A stretch of DNA of 7,510 bases from an uncultured Pseudorhodobacter sp. (GCA_945952425.1 CAMFIX010000136.1:1-7510), one strand, 5' to 3'; positions 1 to 6,700 are shown, counted from the first letter of the stretch. Notes: generated by a model from the letters alone, not told the origin. Translations and numbers: made by a program.

Positions 1-13
1 GCAGGTTGGTCGA

Positions 14-44
14 GGGGGGCATAAGGGGGCTTTCGGGGGAGGGG
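14..44 (+). other. Putative G-quadruplex motif
   Basis: Four plus-strand G-runs occur at 14-19, 25-29, 35-39 and 41-44, separated by loops of 5, 5 and 1 nt. This meets the usual rule of four runs of at least three G with loops of 1-7 nt. Folding is inferred from the pattern only, and G-runs are expected to be commoner than average in a region this G-rich. Confidence 0.45.
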
Positions 45-54
45 CGGTGTGGGT

Positions 55-80
55 CGGGATATTTGATCAAAGGGGGAAAG
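55..80 (+). repeat. Partial copy of intergenic repeat (TATTTG..ATCAA tail)
   Basis: This stretch shares the ordered blocks TATTTG, ATCAA and a following purine-rich G-run with the copy at 352-377. Its upstream side lacks the C-rich hairpin that the other copy has, so it looks degenerate or 5'-truncated. It contains the perfect 8-mer palindrome TTGATCAA (63-70), which has no spacer and therefore does not fit an FNR/FnrL site. Confidence 0.4.
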
Positions 81-84
81 GGAA

Positions 85-222
85 GGGGGCCCCGCCGACT
101 GATGGGGCGGGGGAAGGTGCGGGGAGGGGGCTCTGCCGACTGAGGGGCAGGGCGGCCCTGCCGACTTTGAGCGGGGCGCGGGTGCGACGGGCGCTGCTCC
201 GCCGACTGGGGGGCAGGCGCTG
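85..222 (+). repeat. Cluster of four GCCGACT palindromic repeat units
   Basis: The heptamer GCCGACT occurs at 94-100, 135-141, 160-166 and 201-207, so the unit spacing is 41, 25 and 41 bp. Each copy is preceded by a C-rich or CTCTGCC-like arm and followed by a G-rich or GGGGCAG arm, giving overlapping hairpins. For example, 130-137 pairs with 146-153 (8 bp, one G-T pair, 8-nt loop), while 146-153 can instead pair with 155-162. Two further copies in the opposite orientation lie at 1131-1190, beyond fur. This resembles a REP-like intergenic repeat family. No coding function is proposed. Confidence 0.6.
104..130 (+). other. Second putative G-quadruplex motif
   Basis: G-runs at 104-107, 109-113, 121-124 and 126-130 are separated by loops of 1, 7 and 1 nt on the plus strand. 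The motif lies between the first and second GCCGACT repeat units and partly overlaps their palindromic arms, so a hairpin fold and a quadruplex fold would compete. The function is unknown. Confidence 0.4.
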
Positions 223-318
223 TCGGGCGGCCTGTCCCGGGAGGGCGTTGGGTGGGGCGCCGAGACGCGGAGGGCCATGGCGGGTGGCGGTGGCCTGCGC
301 TGCGTCTGGCGGCAAGCG

Positions 319-377
319 CCGGGGGACTTTGCGTCCCCCGGACCCCCTGCAGAGGTATTTGTATCAATGTGAAGGGG
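319..377 (+). repeat. Rhodobacterales-type hairpin repeat
   Basis: A perfect 9-bp stem (319-327 with 333-341, arms CCGGGGGAC and GTCCCCCGG) closes a 5-nt loop. It is followed by an ACCCCC block, a GGTATTTG..ATCAA tail and a run of nine G (374-382). I recall similar C/G-rich hairpins followed by a GGTATTTG-like tail as a common intergenic sequence near gene ends in Rhodobacter and Paracoccus relatives; that is recollection, not a search. The hairpin could act as a bidirectional transcription stop, but there is no T-run right after the stem. Confidence 0.55.
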
Positions 378-604
378 GGGGGCGGGACGTAGGCGGCTGC
401 GGTGCGCGGAACGGCATGTCACGGGTTGGACAGGGAGAGTGGGCGCATGGCTCTGGTCGGTCCGGGCGCTGCCTGGGGCGGCAAGGGAATTTGTGCCTCG
501 CCCGGGGTCTCTTCAGGAGGAAGCCAGGTCAGTGCCTTGTCTTTGCGCGGAGGTTGTGCAGCGTCCTTGCCCGGGCTGGTGCTGCAGCGCGGGGCAATAG
601 AAAC

Positions 605-625
605 GGCGCCCCCTGGCCGGGCGCC
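605..625 (-). terminator. Putative intrinsic terminator of fur
   Basis: Read on the minus strand, a 7-bp G/C stem (619-625 with 605-611, GGCGCCC/GGGCGCC) with a 7-nt loop begins one base after the fur stop codon (627-629). It is followed by G, TTT and CTATTG. The stem is strong, but the T-tract is short and interrupted, so termination is likely but not certain. Confidence 0.5.
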
Positions 626-626
626 C

Positions 627-1034
627 CTAATCCTTCACCCGCTTGCCATACAGCTCCAGCTTATGGCCGATCAGCCGATAGCCCAGCCGCGCCGCGATCC
701 TTTCCTGCAGCGCCTCGATCTCGGGATCGACGAATTCGATCACCTCGCCGGTCCCCATGTCGATCAGGTGGTCATGGTGGTCGCGGTCCGCATCCTCGTA
801 CCGCGCGCGACCGTCGCCGAATTCCAGCCGGTCCAGGATGCCGCTCTCCTCGAACAGCTTCACCGTGCGGTAGACCGTGGCCAAGGCGATGCCGGGGTCG
901 ATGCGGGCGGCGCGGGTGTGGAGCTCTTCGACATCCGGATGGTCGTCGCTTTCCGAGAGCACCTTGGCGATCACCCGGCGCGGGCCGGTCATGCGCAGGC
1001 CCCGGGCTTCGCAGCGGGCGATGATGTCGGCCAT
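627..1034 (-). CDS. fur: Fur-family metalloregulator (Fur/Mur type)
   Basis: This 135-residue protein is a cytoplasmic metal-sensing DNA-binding repressor of the Fur family. It has an N-terminal winged helix with the recognition-helix motif TVYRTV (53-58) and a C-terminal metal-binding and dimer domain containing HHDHLID (86-92). The ligands of both regulatory sites line up one residue earlier than in E. coli Fur: H32, E80, H87 and H89 for one, H86, D88, E107 and H124 for the other. The CxxC structural zinc pairs are absent; the only cysteine is C8. From family knowledge, this composition and the HHDH motif fit the alphaproteobacterial Fur/Mur branch, which often answers to manganese, rather than Irr (usually a three-histidine HHH motif) or Zur. 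Which metal it senses cannot be read from sequence. The start is supported by a near-perfect Shine-Dalgarno sequence, and a 20-bp palindrome lies 57 bp upstream, possibly its own operator. It follows the hydrolase on the same strand with a 156-bp gap, so it probably has its own promoter. Confidence 0.92.
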   Translation of the reverse strand: MADIIARCEARGLRMTGPRRVIAKVLSESDDHPDVEELHTRAARIDPGIALATVYRTVKLFEESGILDRLEFGDGRARYEDADRDHHDHLIDMGTGEVIEFVDPEIEALQERIAARLGYRLIGHKLELYGKRVKD

Positions 1035-1039
1035 TTGGC

Positions 1040-1046
1040 ACCTCCT
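1040..1046 (-). promoter_or_regulatory. Ribosome binding site of fur
   Basis: The minus strand reads AGGAGGT, a full Shine-Dalgarno core, five bases before the ATG at 1034. It fixes this start codon and argues against the overlapping frame that begins at 1041. Confidence 0.85.
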
Positions 1047-1090
1047 GCGGCCCGCTTTAATCCGCGGGGGGGCGCTTGGGCAAGTGAGCC

Positions 1091-1110
1091 ATGACCTAAT
1101 TTTAGGTCAT
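1091..1110. promoter_or_regulatory. 20-bp palindrome, candidate operator upstream of fur
   Basis: Two perfect 9-bp arms, ATGACCTAA and TTAGGTCAT, flank a 2-bp centre. The site is A/T rich in a very G/C-rich gap, 57 bp upstream of the fur start. On the minus strand its centre reads TAAAAT, which could serve as a -10 element, although no good -35 is seen 16-18 bp away. The symmetry and position fit a dimeric repressor site, perhaps autoregulation by Fur/Mur; that is inference. It is a poor terminator for the upstream hydrolase because the loop would be only 2 nt and no T-run follows. Confidence 0.6.
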
Positions 1111-1130
1111 GGCGGGGGCAAGGGCTGCGT

Positions 1131-1190
1131 CAGGCAGTCGGCGGGGCGACCGGGGGCAGGGCGCGGGCCGGGGCAGTCGGCGGGGCCCCC
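1131..1190 (-). repeat. Two inverted copies of the GCCGACT repeat
   Basis: The plus strand reads AGTCGGC at 1136-1142 and 1175-1181, 39 bp apart, each inside a shared GGCAGTCGGCGGGGC-type core. On the minus strand the second copy (1174-1190) is identical over 17 nt (GGGGGCCCCGCCGACTG) to plus-strand positions 85-101. It abuts the hydrolase stop codon (1191-1193), so it would form part of that gene's 3' end. The GGGGC/GCCCC pairing gives a short hairpin without a T-tract. Confidence 0.6.
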
Positions 1191-2207
1191 TCAGGCCGGA
1201 GCGGCGCGCGAGGCGTCCTTGATGCCCCAGGCCGCCATGGCCGCAGGACGCATCCCCGTCTCGTTCAGCACCAGGCCGCGCGGGCCCGCATCCCGCGTCG
1301 GGATCGCGTTGCGGTCGATCGCGCCTTCCAGCGTCATCGCAAGGTCCAGCCCGAAGCGCGGGTCGTTGAAATGCCAGCCGTGGCACCAGGCCATGCCGGC
1401 ATCGGGCGGCGGGGTCAGCCCATGGAAATGCGCCGTGCAATCCACGTTCACCGCCTTTTGCGGCGCATCCGGCGGCAGGCCCACCCGCCCCGCCCGGGGC
1501 GCCACCCCCAGCCGCTTGGCGTTCGAGACCGCCAGCACCGCATCCGACCCGTTGGAGTAATTCGTCAGCCGCATCACCCGGCGGAACATCGGCTGGCTCC
1601 AGGCGGCCGAGGCGCGCAGGCTGTCGGCCGAGATGTCTCCGGCGATCAGCGCGACCTGGCCCACCCGCCAGTCGGATTTGAAGAGGTCGCCCACTTTCTC
1701 GGCCTGGGCGAAGGCCTCCAGGATCACATAGGCGCCGGTCGAATGGCCGATCAGGTGCACATTGGTCACGCAGCCCGCGGCCTGGCCCTCGGCCAGCACC
1801 TTCAACCCCTTGGAGACCAGCTGCCCCGCCACGGCCGAGGCATCCTGGCGGTCCTCGATATAGTTCAGCACATTGTTGCCCGAGGGCCAGTCGAAGCCCA
1901 CGACCACGCCCCGCCAGCCCTGGGCGCGCAGGTTGGTCTCCAGGTCGACCGTCCGGCCGATCGCGGCGGCGATGTCGTTGTTATAGCCATGGACGAAGAA
2001 CAGCACATCGCCAGCGGGCGAGATCGAGGTCGGATTCTGGTCGCCATCGGCGAGACCGCGGACCTCGGCCACCCAGGTCTTGACCGGGACGATGTGGGAG
2101 GGGTCGTAAGAGGTCGCGCCATCGGGGAGGCGCAGGTACTGGATCGGCCCGGGTTCGGCGAGGAAGGCATTGCCTTGGCGTTTGCGGGCGGTGAGGAGGT
2201 AGATCAT
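1191..2207 (-). CDS. Alpha/beta hydrolase, DUF900-like
   Basis: This 338-residue protein has the alpha/beta-hydrolase fold signatures: a strand followed by FFVHGYNN (70-77, the HG oxyanion-hole region) and the nucleophile elbow GHSTG (154-158) with S156 as the probable catalytic serine. D191 (AGD) or D222 (NYSNGSD) could be the acid, and H276 or H279 in the HGWH segment the base. The FVHGYNN motif and the later 'YSNxD' segment resemble the DUF900 family of serine hydrolases with unknown substrates. No signal peptide or membrane segment is evident, so it is probably cytoplasmic. The ATG has a GGAG Shine-Dalgarno (2214-2217) six bases upstream. It is transcribed divergently from the transporter and lies upstream of fur on the same strand. 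The fold and hydrolase class are clear; esterase, lipase or other activity cannot be assigned. Confidence 0.85.
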   Translation of the reverse strand: MIYLLTARKRQGNAFLAEPGPIQYLRLPDGATSYDPSHIVPVKTWVAEVRGLADGDQNPTSISPAGDVLFFVHGYNNDIAAAIGRTVDLETNLRAQGWRGVVVGFDWPSGNNVLNYIEDRQDASAVAGQLVSKGLKVLAEGQAAGCVTNVHLIGHSTGAYVILEAFAQAEKVGDLFKSDWRVGQVALIAGDISADSLRASAAWSQPMFRRVMRLTNYSNGSDAVLAVSNAKRLGVAPRAGRVGLPPDAPQKAVNVDCTAHFHGLTPPPDAGMAWCHGWHFNDPRFGLDLAMTLEGAIDRNAIPTRDAGPRGLVLNETGMRPAAMAAWGIKDASRAAPA

Positions 2208-2378
2208 CGGGGGCTCCGGGATGGGGATGCCGGGATCATGGTTTGCAGGGGGTTAACGCCGCGTGATTTCGGCGGGCGTTGCGCGGAGTCGGGGCAGGCC
2301 CCGACCTGCGCGGCGGGGGAGGTGGCCTTGACCTTCCGCGCGCCGGGGCAGAGGCTCCGCCCTCGAAAGAGGTGGGCG
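2208..2378. promoter_or_regulatory. Divergent promoter region, hydrolase and EamA transporter
   Basis: The 171 bp between the two divergent starts must hold both promoters. A TTGACC hexamer at 2328-2333 on the plus strand could be a -35 element for the transporter, but the expected -10 position is G/C rich, so I do not assign it. A perfect inverted repeat lies at 2288-2305. No known operator sequence is recognised. Confidence 0.5.
2288..2305. repeat. Perfect inverted repeat in the divergent region
   Basis: Arms GTCGGGGC (2288-2295) and GCCCCGAC (2298-2305) pair perfectly around AG. GCGC at 2281-2284 and 2308-2311 could extend the stem across a small internal mismatch. It could be an operator half-site pair or a leader hairpin. 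It is G/C rich, so its appearance is less striking than that of the A/T-rich palindrome near fur. Confidence 0.45.
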
Positions 2379-3254
2379 ATGCGCAAGGACAGGCTGGACG
2401 GGCGGGGCTTGGCGGTGCTGCTGGCGGTGACGCTGCTGCTCGCAGGCAACCAGATCGTCATCAAGATCGTGAACGGCGGCATTCAGCCGGTGTTCTTCGC
2501 CGGCTTGCGCAGCGCGCTCGCCGTGGGCTTCGTGGGCGCCTGGCTCTGGCACCGCGGGCTTTTGGGGCGGGTGCGCCGGGCCGACCTCGGCCCCGGGCTC
2601 TTGATCGGCGCGGTCTTTGCGGCCGAATTCATGGGGCTTTTCCTGGCCTTGGACCTGACGACCGTCGGCCATGCCAGCCTTATCATGTATTCCATGCCGG
2701 TCTGGATGGGGCTTCTTGCGCATTTCTTCATCCCCGGAGAGCGCGCGACCCCGATCAAGGCCGCGGGCCTGGCCCTGGCCTTTGCGGGGACGGCCTGGGC
2801 GATCCTGTCGCGCGGGTCTTCTGGCCAGACCTCCTGGCTTGGCGATTTCTGCGCGCTGATCGGGGCCTGGGGCTGGGCGGGCACCGCCTTCATCGCGCGC
2901 GTCTCGCGGCTGCAAAAGGCGGGCCCCGAGGCGCAGCTGTTCTGGATGGTCGCGGTCTCGGCCCCGATCCTGATCGCCTGCGCGCCCTTTTTCGGGCCGC
3001 TTTTGCGCGCGGTGGAGCCGATGGACTGGGTCTGGCTGGTCCTTCAGGCGGGGGTCGTGGTGGCGGGGGGCTTCGTCGCCTGGCTCTGGCTCTTGGCGAG
3101 CTATCCGGTCGCCACGGTGGCCTCGTTCAGCTTTCTCACCCCGATCCTGGCGATTCTCATGGGCCACCTGGTCTTTGGTGAGTCGCTCTCGCCCACGCTT
3201 CTGGGGGCGGCGGGGCTGGTGTCCTGCGGCATCGTGCTTATCAACCGTCGGTAG
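2379..3254 (+). CDS. EamA/DMT-family transporter
   Basis: This 291-residue inner-membrane protein has about ten hydrophobic segments (roughly 9-31, 34-56, 72-92, 97-118, 126-144, 153-172, 185-207, 217-240, 246-266 and 272-288), forming the two EamA half-repeats of the drug/metabolite transporter superfamily. Each half ends with the typical proline-containing helix followed by a glutamate: P107 with E121, and P243/P255 with E268 in the segment ending LVFGESLS. Such proteins usually export or import metabolites, amino acids or nucleotide-related compounds; the substrate cannot be told from sequence. The frame is open far upstream, but that part is antisense to the hydrolase. The ATG at 2379 is preferred because GAGGTG sits just upstream, the protein then has the family length, and the first membrane helix follows at once. 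No downstream partner lies on the same strand before the long nrdJ leader, so it is probably monocistronic. Confidence 0.88.
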   Translation: MRKDRLDGRGLAVLLAVTLLLAGNQIVIKIVNGGIQPVFFAGLRSALAVGFVGAWLWHRGLLGRVRRADLGPGLLIGAVFAAEFMGLFLALDLTTVGHASLIMYSMPVWMGLLAHFFIPGERATPIKAAGLALAFAGTAWAILSRGSSGQTSWLGDFCALIGAWGWAGTAFIARVSRLQKAGPEAQLFWMVAVSAPILIACAPFFGPLLRAVEPMDWVWLVLQAGVVVAGGFVAWLWLLASYPVATVASFSFLTPILAILMGHLVFGESLSPTLLGAAGLVSCGIVLINRR

Positions 3255-3387
3255 GGCCTATTCAGCCTATGCGTGCAGCCTCAACCCAGAATCAGCTTGC
3301 GGGAAAAGCCTTGGAACTTGTCCCCAAGCTTCAACTGTGCAGTCCAAAGCCTACTCTGCCTTGAGAATTCGCTTCCGCGTTGGCAGT

Positions 3388-3429
3388 CTGTCCACAGCCC
3401 TTTCCAGCCTGCCCACAGAGTCATCCACA
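3388..3429 (-). promoter_or_regulatory. Cluster of DnaA-box-like sequences
   Basis: On the minus strand three nonamers resemble the DnaA box TGTGGATAA: TGTGGATGA (3421-3429, one mismatch), TGTGGGCAG (3409-3417, three mismatches) and TGTGGACAG (3388-3396, two mismatches). Their spacings are 12 and 21 bp, close to one and two helical turns. A weaker fourth, TGTGGGCGC, lies at 3563-3571. DnaA control of ribonucleotide reductase is known for E. coli nrdAB; applying it here is inference. Confidence 0.35.
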
Positions 3430-3690
3430 GCCTCAATATTTGCACGAGAAACGCCACTAGTAGACGCTCAACCCTGGTCAAGCACAAAATCTAGGGCTGC
3501 AGTGTTAAAAATCTGTTGCTGTCCCCCACATCTTGCTCCAGTTTCCCCAATGTCGGAACGGGGCGCCCACAGACGTCCTGACCGATGGGGACAGCAGTGA
3601 TCGCAGACCTTGAAGCACAAGGAACCGCCAAACCCGAAGGGTAGGGCGTGCGGCAGCTGTGTCCCTTTGTGACAACGGCGGGCGACCGCA

Positions 3691-3704
3691 CTCAAGGGAT
3701 TGAG
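3691..3704 (+). promoter_or_regulatory. nrdJ ribosome binding site within a small inverted repeat
   Basis: AAGGGA (3694-3699) lies seven bases before the nrdJ ATG. It sits in an inverted repeat, CTCAA (3691-3695) and TTGAG (3700-3704), that would place GGGA in a 4-nt loop. The site supports the start at 3707. The stem is only 5 bp, so its effect on translation may be small. Confidence 0.55.
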
Positions 3705-3706
3705 CG

Positions 3707-6700
3707 ATGAAGATCGAGCGGAAATTCACGACGGTGGACGAGGGCGCCTATGGCGCGCTGGCCTTCCAGATCACCACCTCGGAAATCCGCAATCCCGACG
3801 GCAAGATCGTCTTCCGCAACGAGGCGGTCGAGGTGCCGGAGGGCTGGTCCCAGGTGGCCGCTGATGTCATCGCCCAGAAATACTTCCGCCGCGCCGGTGT
3901 GCCGGCCGTGACCAAGCGCGTCCAGGAAAAGGGCGTGCCGCGCTTCCTGTGGCGCCAGGTGCCCGACACCGAGGCGCTGGATCTGCTTCCCGCCGACAAG
4001 CGTTTCGTAGGCGAGACCTCGGCCAAGCAGGTGTTCGACCGTCTTGCGGGCGCCTGGACCTATTGGGGCTGGAAGGGCGGCTATTTCACCACCGAGGCCG
4101 ACGCCAAGGCCTATTACGACGAGATGCGTTACATGCTGGCCCGCCAGATGGCCGCGCCGAACTCGCCGCAATGGTTCAACACCGGGCTGCATTGGGCCTA
4201 TGGGATCGACGGCCCGGGGCAGGGGCATTTCTATGTCGACCACAAGACCGGGGCCTTGACCAAGTCCGAGTCGGCCTATGAACACCCCCAGCCCCATGCC
4301 TGCTTCATCCAGTCGATCAAGGACGACCTGGTGAACGAGGGCGGGATCATGGACCTCTGGGTCCGCGAGGCGCGGCTCTTCAAATACGGTTCGGGCACGG
4401 GGACGAACTTCTCTTCGCTGCGCGGCGAGGGCGAGAAACTGTCGGGCGGCGGCAAGTCCTCCGGCCTGATGGGGTTCCTCAAGATCGGCGACCGGGCGGC
4501 GGGCGCGATCAAGTCGGGCGGCACGACGCGGCGCGCGGCCAAGATGGTGATCTGCGACATGGATCACCCCGATATCGAGGCCTTCATCAACTGGAAGGTC
4601 ATCGAAGAGCAGAAGGTCGCCTCGCTGGTGGCGGGCTCCAAGGCGCATGAGGCGCGGCTGAACGACATTTTCGCGGCGATCCGCGCCTGGGATGGCTCGT
4701 CGGAAGATGCGGTCGATCCGGTGAAGAATGCGGGCCTCAAGGCCGCGATCAAGGCCGCCAAGAAGGCGATGATCCCCGACACCTATACCAACCGCGTTCT
4801 GCAATATGCCCGCCAGGGCTTCACCTCGATCGAATTCCCGACCTATGACACCGATTGGGATTCCGAGGCCTATAACTCGGTCTCCGGCCAGAATTCCAAC
4901 AATTCGGTCCGCGTGACCGATGCCTTCCTCAAGGCCGTGAAGGCCGATGCCCCCTGGGAGCTGATCCGCCGCACCGATGGCAAGGTCGCCAAGACCGTCT
5001 CGGCCCGCGAGCTTTGGGACCAGATCGGCCATGCCGCCTGGGCCTGCGCCGACCCCGGCATCCAGTTCCATGACACGGTCAACGCCTGGCACACCTGCCC
5101 GGAAGATGGCCCGATCCGGGGCTCGAACCCCTGCTCGGAATACATGTTCCTGGATGACACGGCCTGCAACCTGGCCTCGCTGAACCTTCTGACCTTCTAC
5201 AAGGGCGGGAAGTTCGACGCCGAAGCCTATATCCACGCTTGCCGGCTTTGGACGGTGACGCTGGAAATCTCGGTGATGATGGCGCAGTTCCCCTCCAAGG
5301 AGATCGCGCAGCTGTCTTATGACTTCCGCACGCTCGGCCTGGGTTACGCCAATATCGGCGGGCTCTTGATGAACATGGGCCTCGGCTATGACAGCCGCGA
5401 GGGCCGGGCTTTGTGTGGCGCGCTGACCGCGCTGATGACCGGGATTTCCTATGCCACCTCGGCCGAGATGGCCAAGGAGCTGGGCCCCTTCGCAGGCTAC
5501 GCCCGCAACCGCGACCACATGCTGCGCGTGATCCGCAACCACCGCGCGGCGGCCCATGGCAGCCAGGCCTATGAAGGGCTGAACGTCGATCCGGTCGCCC
5601 TGGACGCCCGCAACTGCCCCGATGCCGAGCTGGTGCAACTGGCCCGCGGCGCCTGGGACGAGGCGCTGACGCTCGGTGAGGCCAACGGCTTCCGCAACGC
5701 CCAGACCACGGTGATCGCGCCGACCGGGACCATCGGCCTGGTCATGGATTGCGACACGACCGGCATCGAGCCCGACTTCGCGCTGGTGAAGTTCAAGAAG
5801 CTCGCCGGGGGCGGTTATTTCAAGATCATCAACCAAAGCGTTCCGGCGGCTTTGGAAACGCTCGGCTACCCCGGCCACCAGATCGCCGAGATCGTGGCCT
5901 ATGCGGTCGGCCATGGCTCCATCGCCCAAGCCCCGGCCATCAACCACACCGCCCTGATCGGCCACGGCTTCGGCCCCCGCGAGATCGAAAAGATCGAAGC
6001 CGCCCTGCCCACCGCCTTCGACATCCGCTTCGTCTTCAACCAATGGACCTTGGGCGAGGATTTCTGCCAGAAGACCCTCGGCATCCCCGCCGAAAAGCTG
6101 GCCGACCCCGCCTTCGACCTGCTGCGTCACCTGGGCTTCACCAAGGCCCAGATCGACGCCTGCAACGACCATGTTTGCGGCACGATGACCCTGGAAGGCG
6201 CGCCTTACCTCAAGGCCCATCACCTGCCCGTCTTCGATTGCGCCAATGCCTGCGGCAAGAAGGGCAAGCGCTATCTGTCGGTCGAGTCCCACATCCACAT
6301 GATGGCGGCGGCGCAGTCCTTCATCTCGGGCGCGATTTCCAAGACGATCAACATGCCGAACTCGGCCAATATCGCCGAGACCCTGGCGGCCTATGAACTT
6401 TCCCACTCGCTGGGGATCAAGGCCAATGCGCTCTATCGCGACGGGTCGAAACTCAGCCAGCCGCTGGCGGCCGCGCTGATCGAGGATGACGAAGAGGCCG
6501 AGGAAATCCTCGCCCATGGTTCGGCGCAGGAAAAGGCTGCGGTGATCGCCGAGAAGATCGTCGAAAAGATCGTCTACAAGGAAATCATCCGCACCAACCG
6601 CGAAAAGCTGCCCGAACGGCGCAAGGGCTATACCCAAAAGGCCATCGTCGGCGGCCACAAGGTCTATCTCCGCACCGGCGAATACGGCGATGGCTCCTTG

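Larger units (their letters stand above)
1..626. other. Non-coding, repeat-rich G-rich intergenic region
   Basis: No protein in this stretch is convincing. The open frames on both strands are uninterrupted only because the DNA is so G/C rich, and their translations are low-complexity Arg/Gly/Pro/Ala strings that run through the palindromic repeats and, on the plus strand, into the antisense of fur. What it does hold is a cluster of G-runs (14-130), four copies of a GCCGACT-centred palindromic repeat (85-222), a partial and a full copy of a hairpin repeat (55-80 and 319-377) and a likely terminator for fur (605-625). Positions 383-600 show nothing I can name. Fur ends facing this region; whether the gene left of the window converges on it is unknown. 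Confidence 0.7.
3255..3706 (+). promoter_or_regulatory. Long low-GC upstream region of nrdJ
   Basis: This is 452 bp without a convincing gene. Sampled 60-bp lines are about 47-53% GC, against about 68% in a sampled line of nrdJ, so the change is marked. The region contains DnaA-box-like sequences, a hairpin at 3306-3331 (stem 3306-3314 with 3324-3331, one bulged C), a long-range inverted repeat at 3518-3526/3587-3595 and a small inverted repeat around the nrdJ Shine-Dalgarno. The short frames here give unrecognisable proteins that overlap on both strands. The promoter of nrdJ must lie here, but no -35/-10 pair stands out. I did not find a clear NrdR box pair or a cobalamin riboswitch. Confidence 0.6.

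Noticed and set aside
63..70. TTGATCAA as an FNR/FnrL site
   Set aside because: The known site needs four bases between TTGAT and ATCAA; here the half-sites overlap, and the sequence is part of a repeat tail.
47..1094. Long plus-strand frames across the repeat region and fur
   Set aside because: The translations are low-complexity, run through palindromic repeats and are antisense to a clear Fur protein with all its metal ligands.
1371..2378. Upstream extension of the EamA transporter frame (336 extra codons)
   Set aside because: The extension is antisense to the hydrolase and has no transporter-like or other domain. The ATG at 2379 has a Shine-Dalgarno sequence and gives the family length.
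3525..3540. Possible NrdR box around CCACATCTTGCT
   Set aside because: Only one side resembles the expected palindrome, and there is no second box at the usual helical spacing. A weight-matrix scan with alphaproteobacterial NrdR sites would be decisive.
3273..3695. Several 66-75 codon frames in the nrdJ leader on both strands
   Set aside because: They overlap each other on both strands, have no good ribosome binding site or recognisable motif, and their codon use does not match the G/C-ending pattern of the true genes.
3255..3706. Cobalamin riboswitch upstream of nrdJ
   Set aside because: I cannot find a convincing B12 box or core pairing, and such riboswitches usually repress B12-independent enzymes. 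A covariance-model search would settle it.
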